Shown: positions 8,839 through 17,810, numbered from the stretch's first letter. The stretch: DNA of 64,000 nucleotides from an uncultured Opitutia bacterium (GCA_903827245.1 CAIKHO010000021.1:1-64000); one strand, 5' to 3'. The notes: generated by a model from the sequence alone, not told the origin. Numbers and translations are program-made.

Positions 8839-8865
8839 GTAGTGTCAACTAATAGCTGACACTAC
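8839..8865. repeat. Hairpin with CTAAT loop (copy 1)
   Basis: GTAGTGTCA and TGACACTAC form perfect 9-bp arms. The core TGTCAACTAATAGCTGACA closely matches TGTCACCTAATGGGTGACA at 44491-44509. There is no T-run. It lies about 90 bases upstream of the truncated ferritin start. Confidence 0.6.
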
Positions 8866-8931
8866 GTTTCGGGCCGTCCGGTGGTGGTTGATCGGGACCG
8901 TCCGCTTTGATTCCCTTTTTCGCGGGCGGAG

Positions 8932-8979
8932 TGTAGCCGGCCTCGCTGAGGCCGGGCGGGGTCAGCGACCCCGGCTACA
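8932..8979. repeat. Intergenic inverted repeat TGTAGCCGG...CCGGCTACA
   Basis: The outer arms TGTAGCCGG / CCGGCTACA enclose two smaller hairpins (GCCTCGCTGAGGC and GGGGTCAGCGACCCC). It has no T-run and no coding capacity. It lies between the ferritin remnant and the esterase gene. Confidence 0.65.
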
Positions 8980-9035
8980 AGAAAACTTGCCACGACGCTC
9001 TCGCGCGCGGGGAGCGGCTTTCCCGTTACTCCCGC

Positions 9036-10118
9036 CTACTTCTTGTTTTTCGCGAAGGCGGCGAGGTCCCGCGCGGCCTTGGTCTCGAAGCCGGGCTTGC
9101 CCAGGAATCCGAGGTCGCGGAACCAGTCGATATAGCGGTCCTGCCAGGTGCCGAACGGGATCCCGCGGCGGTCCATCAGGCCGTCGGCGTGCACGCCGTT
9201 GCCGTAGATGTGCATCTCGAGGTTCGGCACCCCGGCCTTCAGCATTGCGGCAAAATAAGTGTCGGCCCAGACGGCATGCTGGCGATCGCCGGAGCCGGCA
9301 CAGACGATGAAGGTCGGCGGGGCGTCGGCGGGAATTTTCGTCGCCGCATCGCGCGTGAACGGCGTGGGGCCCGGATAGATCAGCCCGACAAAGTCCGGTC
9401 GCGAAGAAACCGGCGCGAGTGGGTCGCCCGGAGCCTGGTTCTTGCGGTTGAAATCGTCGTAGAACACCGCGGTAGAGGCCGCGAGCTCGGCCCCGGCGGA
9501 AAAGCCGACGATCCCGATCTTCGCCGGGTCGATCTTCCACTCCGCCGCGTGCGCGCGCACCAGCCGGATGGCCTGGAGCGCATCGGTCACCTCGTCGGTC
9601 AGCGGATCGTAGCCGTCGCTTTTCAGTCGGTTGCGGAGGATGACCGTGTTGACGCCGTAGTTGTAGAACCAGCCCACAAAATCGGCGCCCTCCGTGCCGA
9701 CATTCAGGGTGTTGTGCCCTCCGCCCGCGGCGAGAATGACGGCCGTGCCGGTATTGACCGAGGCCTGCGTGAAATGCACCTCGATGGACGGGTTGTGGAT
9801 GTTGACGATGCTCTGGATCCGCCCCGGCACGTCGCGAGCCATGTTGTAATGCTCCGCCTCGCGGATCCGCTCGTGCTTCAGGTAGGGCGAATCCGGCGGG
9901 TAGAGCGGGATCACGATGCCGCCCGGCAAGATCGGCTGCGGGGCATAGGGACCATCGGTCGCCGGCCCCGGCGACGGCACACCGAGCGGCGCGTAAGCAG
10001 CCGCGGCCGGAGGCGACGGATTCTGCGCCCGGGCGGCAGGCGCCAGCAAGGCCGACAAGAGCAGCGGCCCGAGCGCCGCGCCGATCCGATTTCTCTGCAC
10101 CGGGGTGAACAACTTCAT
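9036..10118 (-). CDS. Secreted alpha/beta-hydrolase (carbohydrate-esterase-like)
   Basis: A 360-residue protein with a signal peptide (IGAALGPLLLSALLAPAARA, cleavage near residue 31) and a Pro/Ala-rich linker. The catalytic domain shows the oxyanion strand TAVILAAGGGHN, the nucleophile elbow GFSAGAE, an acid region around ICAGSGDRQHAVWAD (written VCAGSGDRQH in the translation) and a C-terminal His in GNGVHADG. This is the layout of xylan- or feruloyl-esterase-like members of the esterase/lipase superfamily. It probably removes acyl groups from polysaccharide in the periplasm or outside; the substrate is inferred only from nearby pectin and glycan genes. It stands alone, flanked by repeats. 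Confidence 0.8.
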   Translation of the reverse strand: MKLFTPVQRNRIGAALGPLLLSALLAPAARAQNPSPPAAAAYAPLGVPSPGPATDGPYAPQPILPGGIVIPLYPPDSPYLKHERIREAEHYNMARDVPGRIQSIVNIHNPSIEVHFTQASVNTGTAVILAAGGGHNTLNVGTEGADFVGWFYNYGVNTVILRNRLKSDGYDPLTDEVTDALQAIRLVRAHAAEWKIDPAKIGIVGFSAGAELAASTAVFYDDFNRKNQAPGDPLAPVSSRPDFVGLIYPGPTPFTRDAATKIPADAPPTFIVCAGSGDRQHAVWADTYFAAMLKAGVPNLEMHIYGNGVHADGLMDRRGIPFGTWQDRYIDWFRDLGFLGKPGFETKAARDLAAFAKNKK

Positions 10119-10284
10119 GGGGTTCGAAGGCCTTCAATCCAGCGGCCCTGCCGCTGAGGCGCAAGCCGCCAGCGTTACGCACCGGATGAAGGGCCCAGTT
10201 CTCCGGTCTCTATCTCTGCCTTCAGTCGACTGTTTTTTGAAAGATTGACCACAAAAGCTGCGTTTCATCAGGAGCCAGATGTTT

Positions 10285-10426
10285 TTCGAACACCCTCTTC
10301 CGTCTCTCGGGTCGTCTCCTGTAAAGCCTCCGGATCCGATCCGTTGCACAGGAGGAATGCCGAGGTCGGTCCGAGAGTTGATTCAAACGGCTCTCTTCCG
10401 TCCCCCCGGATCCCCTCCTGTAAAAT
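10285..10426 (+). repeat. Family 2 repeat, left flank of the GxxExxY gene
   Basis: Two direct sub-repeats (ACCCTCTTCCGTC...CTCCTGTAAA and GGCTCTCTTCCGTC...CTCCTGTAAAA) are separated by the conserved core CCGGATCCGATCCGT and an inverted ACAGGAGGAATGCCGAGG. The left ACAGGAGG can pair with the right CCTCCTGT. Nearly the same arrangement occurs at 13275-13420, with related units at 10860-10935 and (reverse) 17811-17890. Confidence 0.8.
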
Positions 10427-10444
10427 CCCGCTCGCATCCATCAC

Positions 10445-10846
10445 ATGCACCCACTGTTTGATAAAGCCGACAAACTGACCGGACAGATCATCGCTGCCGC
10501 CATCGAGGTCCATAAGGACAAAGGCCCTGGACTGGTTGAATCCATCTATGAATGGTGCCTGCTCTGCGAATTGGACCTGCGCCAGCTATCACACGAGGTG
10601 CAGCGCGTAGTCCCGATCCGCTACAAGAAATTTCACCGGGAGGATCTGCTGCGCTTCGATCTATTGGTGGAAGGCTGTGTCCTGATCGAAGGCAAGGCAG
10701 TTGAACGCATCCTGCCGATTCACCAGGCACAACTGCTGAGCTACATGAAGCTCCTCGATGTGCCCGTTGGTCTTCTGATAAACTTCAATGTGGCCAGACT
10801 CACCGATGGTGTCTCCCGGCTCGTCCTTCCGGGCGCTGGTATTTAA
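10445..10846 (+). CDS. GxxExxY family protein (PD-(D/E)XK nuclease-like)
   Basis: A 133-residue protein matching the GxxExxY family from end to end: the naming motif GLVESIY (residues 29-35), YKKFHREDLLRFDLLVEG, IEGKAVE, HQAQLLSYMKLL and GLLINFNV. The Asp of RFDLLV and the E-x-K of IEGKA form a PD-(D/E)XK-type active site pattern, so a nuclease fold is likely. Cellular function is unknown for the family. The gene begins 19 bases after one copy of a palindromic repeat and ends 13 bases before another copy in the same orientation. This suggests that gene and repeat form one unit (inference). Confidence 0.88.
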   Translation: MHPLFDKADKLTGQIIAAAIEVHKDKGPGLVESIYEWCLLCELDLRQLSHEVQRVVPIRYKKFHREDLLRFDLLVEGCVLIEGKAVERILPIHQAQLLSYMKLLDVPVGLLINFNVARLTDGVSRLVLPGAGI

Positions 10847-10859
10847 AATTAATCCATTC

Positions 10860-10935
10860 TTACAGGAGGAAGACCTAGGCCGATCAGTGGACTGGTTCGA
10901 ATACCCTCTTCTGTTACTTGGATTTCCTCCTGTAA
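10860..10935 (+). repeat. Family 2 repeat, right flank of the GxxExxY gene
   Basis: A single 76-bp unit bounded by TTACAGGAGGAA and TTTCCTCCTGTAA, which are inverted repeats. The middle has TCGAATACCCTCTTC, as in the other copies. It has the same orientation as the copy at 10285-10426. Confidence 0.8.
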
Positions 10936-11042
10936 GATTTCTGGCTTCAAATTTATTGCCGTGAAACGCTCGTGTGAAGCCTAGGACTCCGACTTGGAGA
11001 ACGCCTCATCACCAGCTCAATTCCAGATACCGGCCGCTGCCC

Positions 11043-11975
11043 TTACGGCTTAGTGAGCGCCGAGGCGACGCTCGGCGTGGCTGGCGATTCCGAAACCGTT
11101 TCGGGCGATCTGATCGCTATCTTGGGCGCCCATTTCAGCCACTCCTTGTCCGGCTCCGACGTCAGCTGGAAAACGCCCCCGTCCGGGGCGGGCGGTGCGA
11201 GGGGCTCGGTGTCGGGGGTGGCGAAGGCCACGCCCCCGGTGACCAGCGATTCGAGCGACGTGTTCTTGAGCTCGGCCCCCAACAGGCCGACCTTGAAGGA
11301 AAATCCGCCCGCGTTCCAAAACCGGGTGCTCGTCCGCACTAGGTCGACATAAGGGGCGGCCACGTGGATGCGGACCAGCACCGCCGTGGCGTCGTCGGCC
11401 AGCCGGTTGGTGTCCACTTCGCCCACCTTGACCTCGCGATAAAAAACCGGAGCGCCGGTCGTGAGCGAGCCGAGCCGGTCGCCCTGCAGAATGAAGTTCC
11501 GGCCCTTGTCGGAGTTCTCGGGCGGCGGGGTTTTGTCCAGGCCGGTAAACTGCTTTGCGGGCGGACCCTTGCCGGGGTGCACGTTGAGGCGCGCGCCCGT
11601 GAGGAGGGTGTCGAGCCCGCGCACGCCCGAGAAGCCGATCTCGGGATGCACGATCCAGAATTGGCCGCCACCGGCGGCGAGCGCCGCGGCGCCCTTGTCG
11701 ATGACCACCCGCACGCGCACACGGTTCAAATCCGGATTCAGTTCCACGGCCTTGACCAGACCGACCGCCACCCCTTTGTACTCGAGCACGGTCTTGCCGG
11801 CCTCGACGCCGGAGCCGTTGGCGAACTCGATCGTTATCACCGGGCCGTGGTCGTACAGTTCGCGGAAGATCATCCAGGCGCCAACCGCCGCCGCGATCAA
11901 CGGCACGATCCAGACCAGCTGGAGCCGGGGCAAGCGGGAGCTGCGGGAAATCCTCGGCGTCGCCGGAGAGTTCAT
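11043..11975 (-). CDS. MCE/MlaD-domain protein, PqiB-like
   Basis: A 310-residue protein from the ATG at 11975. It has one N-terminal transmembrane helix (LVWIVPLIAAAVGAWMIF) and two MCE (mammalian cell entry) domains: about 42-95 (ITIEFANGSGVEAGKTVLEYKGV) and about 175-240 (GSLTTGAPVFYREVKVGEV). E. coli PqiB has three MCE domains and about 545 residues, so this is a short form. PqiB-type proteins form hexameric tubes that carry lipid between the membranes. Its ATG overlaps the stop of the upstream pqiA-like gene (ATGA), indicating translational coupling. Confidence 0.85.
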   Translation of the reverse strand: MNSPATPRISRSSRLPRLQLVWIVPLIAAAVGAWMIFRELYDHGPVITIEFANGSGVEAGKTVLEYKGVAVGLVKAVELNPDLNRVRVRVVIDKGAAALAAGGGQFWIVHPEIGFSGVRGLDTLLTGARLNVHPGKGPPAKQFTGLDKTPPPENSDKGRNFILQGDRLGSLTTGAPVFYREVKVGEVDTNRLADDATAVLVRIHVAAPYVDLVRTSTRFWNAGGFSFKVGLLGAELKNTSLESLVTGGVAFATPDTEPLAPPAPDGGVFQLTSEPDKEWLKWAPKIAIRSPETVSESPATPSVASALTKP

Positions 11976-12511
11976 GAGGCGGTGGACGTTGAGGTCATCG
12001 GCGCCTGATCGCGCCAGAGCACGCGGGGGTCGAACGCCTGGGTCGCGAGCACGGTGAGCACCACGGCGATCGCAAAGGCGATGATCCCGCTGCGGGGTTC
12101 CACCGTCGAAAGGGCGCCGAACTGCACCAGCCCGGAGAGAAAGCCGACGAGGAAGACATCGAGCATCGACCAGCGCCCGATGAAATCCAGGGCGGCATAG
12201 AGCCGCGTCAACCTCCGGACATCGTTGCTGGGGCCCCGGTGCGCTGAAAGGATCAGCCAGCCCAGACCCGCCAGCTTGAGCACCGGGATGAGAATACTGG
12301 CGGTGAACACGATGACGGCGATCACCCACAGCCCCTGACGCCAGAGTTCAACGATGCCGGAGAAGATGGTGTCCGTTCGGTTCAGTCCGGAAATCTGCGT
12401 GTTCAGGATCGGGAGCAGATTGGCAGGGACCAGCATCATGGCGGCGGCCAGCGCCAGCGCGGCGGCGTTGGCCGGATTTTCGGAACGGAGCCGCGGCAGG
12501 CGTCGCTTCAT
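11972..12511 (-). CDS. PqiA-like membrane protein (second copy)
   Basis: A 179-residue paraquat-inducible protein A family member with four predicted helices: about 17-35, 58-80, 98-118 and 138-160. It has the family's NLLPILNTQISGLNRTDTIFSGIVELW segment and SMLDVFLVGFLSGLVQFG. It corresponds to the second half of E. coli PqiA. It overlaps both neighbours by 4 bases (ATGA junctions at 12508-12511 and 11972-11975), so the three genes form one coupled operon for lipid transport across the envelope. Confidence 0.87.
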   Translation of the reverse strand: MKRRLPRLRSENPANAAALALAAAMMLVPANLLPILNTQISGLNRTDTIFSGIVELWRQGLWVIAVIVFTASILIPVLKLAGLGWLILSAHRGPSNDVRRLTRLYAALDFIGRWSMLDVFLVGFLSGLVQFGALSTVEPRSGIIAFAIAVVLTVLATQAFDPRVLWRDQAPMTSTSTAS

Positions 12512-13122
12512 GACGGCGGCGAGGCATCGCCCCGGACGGTGGATTGGAATTCAAAGCTGCGCCACGCCAGCAGGAGCGCGAACGACATCGCGCCGTAACA
12601 CCAGAAGCCCGGCCCGATCGCGACATGGACCAGTTTGCCCAATTTCATGAGGGCGACGAGCACGGCCAGCACCTGCACTTCCGGCATCGCCCAATACCCG
12701 AGGGCGTGGGCGGCGCGCGACAGCAGATCCACCTGCACCGGCGGCCAGCCGAGACGCGCCGGCACCAGCAGGCCGGCCAGCACGATGAGCATGGCGATCG
12801 GCACGAGCGTGCCGCAGAGCAGCACCCAGATTGCCAGCAGGTGCATGCCATTGTCCCGGAAACCATTCACGCCCGTGAAAAGCAGGCCCACCCGTTCATG
12901 GCCCAGTTTTCCGGCGGTGATAAACGGCAGGAGCGCCGCGGGCAGGGCGAGCATCAGGCCGGTGATCGTGAAAGCGAGGGCCGCATCGGCCCCCAAGCGC
13001 GAGCCCTGCGCCAGCACCGTATCGCAGCGGACGCAGAGCGCCCTTTCACCGGGCGCGAGGGGAACCGCCCGGTGCTCATGACCGCACAGGCGGCAGGTCA
13101 GGTTTTGAGGGTGGGCGGACAT
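12508..13122 (-). CDS. PqiA-like membrane protein with zinc ribbon (first copy)
   Basis: A 204-residue protein. The N-terminal zinc-ribbon pattern CRLCGHEH...CVRCDTVL (residues 10-40) is followed by four transmembrane helices, with ALPAALLPFITAGKLG and YWAMPEVQVLAVLVALMKLG typical of PqiA. It equals the first half of E. coli PqiA, so here the single PqiA is encoded as two genes. It is first in the operon. The promoter region upstream (13123-13274) shows no obvious operator. Confidence 0.87.
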   Translation of the reverse strand: MSAHPQNLTCRLCGHEHRAVPLAPGERALCVRCDTVLAQGSRLGADAALAFTITGLMLALPAALLPFITAGKLGHERVGLLFTGVNGFRDNGMHLLAIWVLLCGTLVPIAMLIVLAGLLVPARLGWPPVQVDLLSRAAHALGYWAMPEVQVLAVLVALMKLGKLVHVAIGPGFWCYGAMSFALLLAWRSFEFQSTVRGDASPPS

Positions 13123-13274
13123 TCAGGCGGGGAAATGAATTTGGAGCCGGGATGAGGCCATGGATGCAATTCGCGGATTTGCAGAAGACCGCGAACGAAC
13201 GACCCACAGTACAGCGGTGGGTTCCCGGCGGGCCGGCCAAACCGGGGGCAAAGACCTGGCACCCAGATTGGATG

Positions 13275-13420
13275 TTCGATCTAGCACCCTCTTCCTCCCT
13301 CGGATCGTCTCCTGTAAAGCTTCCGGATCCGATCCGTTGCACAGGAGGAATACCGAGGTCGAACCGAGGATTGGTTTGAATACCCTCTTCCTTCCCTCGG
13401 ATTGCCTCCTGTAAAAATTT
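13275..13420 (+). repeat. Family 2 repeat (copy without a gene)
   Basis: Shares nearly the full length of the 10285-10426 copy: CACCCTCTTCC, CGTCTCCTGTAAAG, TTCCGGATCCGATCCGTTGC, ACAGGAGGAATACCGAGG, then GAATACCCTCTTCC and GCCTCCTGTAAAA. No GxxExxY gene is present here. The rest of the 13123-13551 gap shows nothing else I can support. Confidence 0.8.
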
Positions 13421-13551
13421 GGTTCGATCGTTTTTAAAGTCGACTGCGCAGGGGCGGCGCCTGTCGCCGTCCATGGGCGTCCGCAAGGGACGCCCTGCAA
13501 GAACTCCAAGATGCATCTGGATTCCTAGCCGCGCCCGGAATCACATGGGGC

Positions 13552-16500
13552 GTGTCCGGACCGCCGACAGATTCTTCCTTTCCCTTCCGTATCGACTTCC
13601 CGCCGGCGCTGCCGATCAGCGCGCGGGCGGAGGAAATTGTCGCGGCCATCCAGGCGCATCCAGTCGTCATTCTCGCGGGCGAGACCGGCTCCGGCAAAAC
13701 CACCCAGATCCCGAAGATGTGCCTTGCCGCCGGCCGCGGCACGCGCGGCCGCATCGCCTGCACCCAGCCGCGCCGCGTGGCCGCGCTGTCCATCTCCCGC
13801 CGCGTGGCCGAGGAGCTCGGCGTCGCCTGGGGCCGCGAGGTCGGCTGCAAGATCCGGTTCAACGACCAGACCACTCCGGCCACGGTCATCAAGTTTCTCA
13901 CCGACGGCATGCTGCTCGCCGAGGTGCAGGGTGATCCGCTTCTGCGCGAGTACGACACCATCATCATCGACGAGGCGCACGAGCGCTCGCTCAACATCGA
14001 CTTCCTCCTCGGGCACCTGCGCACGCTGCGGTACAAGCGGCCCGAGCTGAAGATCATTGTCACGTCCGCGACGATCGACACCGCCGCGTTCAGCAAGGCG
14101 TTCGACGACGCACCGGTCATCACCGTCGAGGGCCGCATGTACCCCGTCGAGCTGATCTACGCCCCACTGGATTCCTTCGGCCGCGACTGGAATGAAGATC
14201 CCGACCGGGCCGGCGCAGACGCGTCCGCCGAAGCCTCGGCGAAGGCGGAGGCCCTGCACTACATCGACGGGGCGGTCGCGGCGGTGGAACGCATCGTGGG
14301 CGACAGCACCGCCGGCGACATGCTGGTGTTCATGCCGAGCGAGCGCGATATCCGCGAAACCTCCGAGCTGCTCGAAGGCCGGATCAAGTCCGCCGGCGGC
14401 GCCGCCCGGGCCGGCCTCGAGGTCATCCCGCTGTTCGGCCGCCTGACGAACGCCGAGCAGCAGCGCGTGTTCGCCCCGTCACAGCGCAGGAAAATCGTCA
14501 TCGCCACCAACATCGCGGAAACGTCGCTGACCATCCCCGGCATCCGGTTCGTCGTGGACACCGGCCTCGCGCGCCTGAGCCGCTATTCGCCGCAGGCGCG
14601 CACGCGCCGGCTGCCGATCGAGCCCGTGGCGCAATCAAGCGCCGACCAGCGCAAGGGCCGCTGCGGGCGCGTGGCCGACGGCGTGTGCATCCGGCTTTAT
14701 TCCGAGCAGGATTTCCTCGAGCGCCCGCGCTTCACGCAGCCGGAAATCCAGCGGGCCAATCTCGCCGATGTGATCCTGCGGATGAAAGCGTTCGGCTTGG
14801 GCGACATTGAGCGTTTCCCGTTCCTGAACATGCCCGCGACAAAATCGATCCGCGCGGGTTATGCGCTGCTGGAGGAATTGGGGGCGGTCGCGCCGGCGGA
14901 TGCGCCGCCGGCGCGAGGGGCGAGGGCGAGGGACGAGGGGCCAGAGCCTCAGACCAATCCGACCAGCGGGGGCACGGCGCTTGCGTTGGTCGAGCTGACT
15001 CCACTCGGGCGCGAGTTGGCGCGGCTGCCGGTCGATCCGACGGTGGGGCGCATGATCCTGCAGGCGCGGAGCGAGAAGGCGCTGCGCGAGGTGCTCATCA
15101 TCGCGGCCGGCCTCAGCATCCAGGATCCACGCGAGCGGCCGCTCGAGAAGCAGCAGCAGGCGGACGCGGCCCACCGCCGGTTCGCCCATCCCGACTCGGA
15201 TTTCCTCACCCTGCTCAACCTCTGGGATTCAGCTCACGGCGAGTTCGAGACGATGTCGCAGTCCCGGCTGCGCCGGTTCTGTCGCGACCATTTCCTCAGC
15301 TACACGCGGCTGCGCGAGTGGAGGGACATCCACTCCCAGCTGCTCGACACGCTGGAAAAGCGCGACGACTTCAAATTCTCCTCGGCCTTTGACGGCCTGA
15401 AAGCCGACGACCCGCGGGCCACGGCCTTCGGCACGCCGCCGTACCGGGCGATCCACCGCAGCATCCTCGCCGGCCTGCTCGGGAACATCGCGCGGCTGGA
15501 CGAGGACAACGGCGGCTACAAGGCGACGCACGACCGGCGGGTGAGCCTGTTTCCCGGCTCGGCGCTGTTTGTGCGCGAGGATCCCCGGAAGAAAAACCCG
15601 GCGGCGCGCACCGGAGCCAAACCCAAGACTCCGCGCTGGATCATCGCCGCCGAGATCATGGAGACCTCGCGGATCTACGCCCGCACCTGCGCCCGGCTCG
15701 ATCCGGCGTGGGCGCTCGAGCTCGGCGCCCATCTCGTGCGTGTGGCGCACAGCGAACCGTTCTGGAACGCGGACCAGGGCCGCGTCCTGGTGAAGCAGCG
15801 CACGCGGCTGTACGGGCTCGAGCTGGACAGTCGGGCGGTTGGCTACGGCCGGATTGATCCGCCGCATGCGACGGAGATCTTCATCCGCGAAGGCCTGGTG
15901 AACGACACGATCACGTGGCCCTTCGACTTCCTCGCCCACAACCGCAAGGTGCGCGAGCAGGTGGAGGCCATCCTCACGCGCACGCGCGACAGCGGCTACC
16001 TCAACCTCGACGAGGCGGCTTACCGGTTTTACGCGGCGCGGCTGGCGCCGGAGCGGCCGGGGGGCGAGGGCGAGGGGCGAGGGACGGCAGTCGGCGGACG
16101 GACGACAGAGGGCGGAGGACAGGGAATCTCGGCGGTGGCGGAGCTGGTTGACCTGATGCGTGAGCGGCGCGGGGCGGACCCGCGGTTTCTGATGATGACG
16201 GTGGACGACCTGCGGGATCCGGCCACGCCCGAGCAGGACACCACGGCGTTTCCCGAGGTGCTGCCGTTGCAAAACAACGCACTGCCGCTGGCCTATGCGT
16301 ACAAGCCGGGACAGTCGGACGATGGAGTCACGCTCGAGGTCGGCGTGCGCGAGGCGGAGACCCTCAACGCCGCGGCGCTCGACTGGGCGGTGCCCGGTCA
16401 TCTCGAGGCGAAAGTGGAGCACTACCTGCGGACGCTGCCGAAGGAATTGCGGCGCGCCTTCGTGCCGCTGGGCGACACGGCGCGCAGCGTGGCGGTGCAG

Positions 16501-17808
16501 ATCGCCCGGCGCGACCGCCTGACCGCCCGCCGCGAGACCCTGATCGAGGCGCTGGCTGCGCAGCTGCGCGAAGGATTTAAAATCGCCGTGGACCCGGCGC
16601 TTTGGGCGGAAAAGCCGCCGCCCGACCACCTGCGCGTGCGGGTGCGCGTGGTGGACGATGAAGGCCGCGAGCTATGCGCGAGCCGGGAACTGGCCGAGAT
16701 CCAGGCGGCGCTGCACGCGCATGGCCGCGCCGCCAGCGCGGCCGTGGCCCACGAGGACCCGGAGGCCTGGCGCCGGGCGCGCACGCAATGGGAAAGATCG
16801 GACCAGACGGCATGGACGTTCGGCGACATCCCGGCACGCGTGCAGGTGGGCGACCAGGCCGGCGTGCCGGTGTTCGCCTTCCCCGGACTCCGCGCCGGCG
16901 TGGAGGGTGTCGCGCTCCGTTTGTTCAAGACCCCGGAGGAGGCGCGGGACGCAACCCGGCGCGGCCTGGCCGCGCTGCTCGAGCTGCAACTGCGGCATGA
17001 CCTCGGCTGGACGCAGCGCGACTTGGGCAAGCTGCGCGAGCTGGGCGCCCTCACGGCCACCATTGCGCCCCTGGCGGCGCTGCAGGAGGACGCTTTCCAG
17101 TCGGTGCGACGCTGGGCCTGCGATCCGGGACGCGTCCCCGGCCCGCCGGAATCCGGCGCCGACCGCGGACTCAACGCCGCCCGTTTCGCCGCCGCGCTCG
17201 AGCGCGCGAAAACGGACCTGCGCGGCCTGGTGCCGCGGCTGGTCGACCTGCTGCGCGAAATCCTTGAGCTGCGGCAGGCGCTGCTGGTCCATGCCCAGCC
17301 CTACCCCGGCCTCGAGCAGGAGGTCGCCTCGCTGCTCAAGGCCGATTTCCTGCGGACCACGCCGTACGGACAACTCGGGCAGTTCCCGCGCTACCTGAAA
17401 GGCATGAAGCTCCGCGCGGACCGCTGGCGGCAGAATCCCGCGAAGGACACCGAACGCGCGCGCCAGATCGCGCCCTATCTGGCCGCGCTCACGCAGCGGA
17501 GCGAGCCAGCCGGGACGTTTCGCTGGCTGGTGGAGGAATTCCGCATCAGTCTCTTTGCGCAGGAGCTCGGCACGGCCGAGCCGGTGTCGGTCCAGAAGCT
17601 GGACCGTGCGCTGGCGGAGCCGGCTGGACGATTGGCGCCGACCTTGACGACCACGGAGTCTTCCCCGCCCGCAGGCATGGCCAGTCCAAAAAAGCCCGGG
17701 GAAAGCAAACCGGAGCCGGCGGCGTCCGGCCGGCTGCTGGCCGAGCCGGCAAAAAAATCCAGGCCGCTGAAAAACCTGGGCGGACTGGACAATCTGTTCA
17801 GGAAGTGA
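13552..17808 (+). CDS. hrpA: ATP-dependent RNA helicase HrpA (DEAH box)
   Basis: 1418 residues, close to the usual 1300-residue HrpA. The start is the GTG at 13552. Motifs in order: I GETGSGKTTQ (about 43-52), Ia TQPRRVAALS, II DEAH within IIIDEAHERS (about 140), III SATID, V TNIAETSLTIPG, VI QRKGRCGR. Then come the winged-helix, ratchet and OB-type domains, and a long DUF3418-like C-terminal region with FPEVLPLQNNALPLAYAYKPG and RYLKGMKLR. It would remodel RNA or mRNA-ribosome complexes in the cytoplasm. Two low-complexity inserts (about residues 448-472 and 833-860) are repeat-like DNA within the frame. Confidence 0.95.
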   Translation: MSGPPTDSSFPFRIDFPPALPISARAEEIVAAIQAHPVVILAGETGSGKTTQIPKMCLAAGRGTRGRIACTQPRRVAALSISRRVAEELGVAWGREVGCKIRFNDQTTPATVIKFLTDGMLLAEVQGDPLLREYDTIIIDEAHERSLNIDFLLGHLRTLRYKRPELKIIVTSATIDTAAFSKAFDDAPVITVEGRMYPVELIYAPLDSFGRDWNEDPDRAGADASAEASAKAEALHYIDGAVAAVERIVGDSTAGDMLVFMPSERDIRETSELLEGRIKSAGGAARAGLEVIPLFGRLTNAEQQRVFAPSQRRKIVIATNIAETSLTIPGIRFVVDTGLARLSRYSPQARTRRLPIEPVAQSSADQRKGRCGRVADGVCIRLYSEQDFLERPRFTQPEIQRANLADVILRMKAFGLGDIERFPFLNMPATKSIRAGYALLEELGAVAPADAPPARGARARDEGPEPQTNPTSGGTALALVELTPLGRELARLPVDPTVGRMILQARSEKALREVLIIAAGLSIQDPRERPLEKQQQADAAHRRFAHPDSDFLTLLNLWDSAHGEFETMSQSRLRRFCRDHFLSYTRLREWRDIHSQLLDTLEKRDDFKFSSAFDGLKADDPRATAFGTPPYRAIHRSILAGLLGNIARLDEDNGGYKATHDRRVSLFPGSALFVREDPRKKNPAARTGAKPKTPRWIIAAEIMETSRIYARTCARLDPAWALELGAHLVRVAHSEPFWNADQGRVLVKQRTRLYGLELDSRAVGYGRIDPPHATEIFIREGLVNDTITWPFDFLAHNRKVREQVEAILTRTRDSGYLNLDEAAYRFYAARLAPERPGGEGEGRGTAVGGRTTEGGGQGISAVAELVDLMRERRGADPRFLMMTVDDLRDPATPEQDTTAFPEVLPLQNNALPLAYAYKPGQSDDGVTLEVGVREAETLNAAALDWAVPGHLEAKVEHYLRTLPKELRRAFVPLGDTARSVAVQIARRDRLTARRETLIEALAAQLREGFKIAVDPALWAEKPPPDHLRVRVRVVDDEGRELCASRELAEIQAALHAHGRAASAAVAHEDPEAWRRARTQWERSDQTAWTFGDIPARVQVGDQAGVPVFAFPGLRAGVEGVALRLFKTPEEARDATRRGLAALLELQLRHDLGWTQRDLGKLRELGALTATIAPLAALQEDAFQSVRRWACDPGRVPGPPESGADRGLNAARFAAALERAKTDLRGLVPRLVDLLREILELRQALLVHAQPYPGLEQEVASLLKADFLRTTPYGQLGQFPRYLKGMKLRADRWRQNPAKDTERARQIAPYLAALTQRSEPAGTFRWLVEEFRISLFAQELGTAEPVSVQKLDRALAEPAGRLAPTLTTTESSPPAGMASPKKPGESKPEPAASGRLLAEPAKKSRPLKNLGGLDNLFRK

Positions 17809-17810
17809 GC

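Noticed and set aside
8839-8865. TGTCA...TGACA hairpin as a Rho-independent terminator
   Set aside because: No T-run follows on either strand, and the second copy lies in a divergent promoter region.
10445-10846. GxxExxY gene as a CRISPR Cas4-like nuclease
   Set aside because: The residue pattern and length fit GxxExxY, the four Cys of Cas4 are absent, and no CRISPR array is present.
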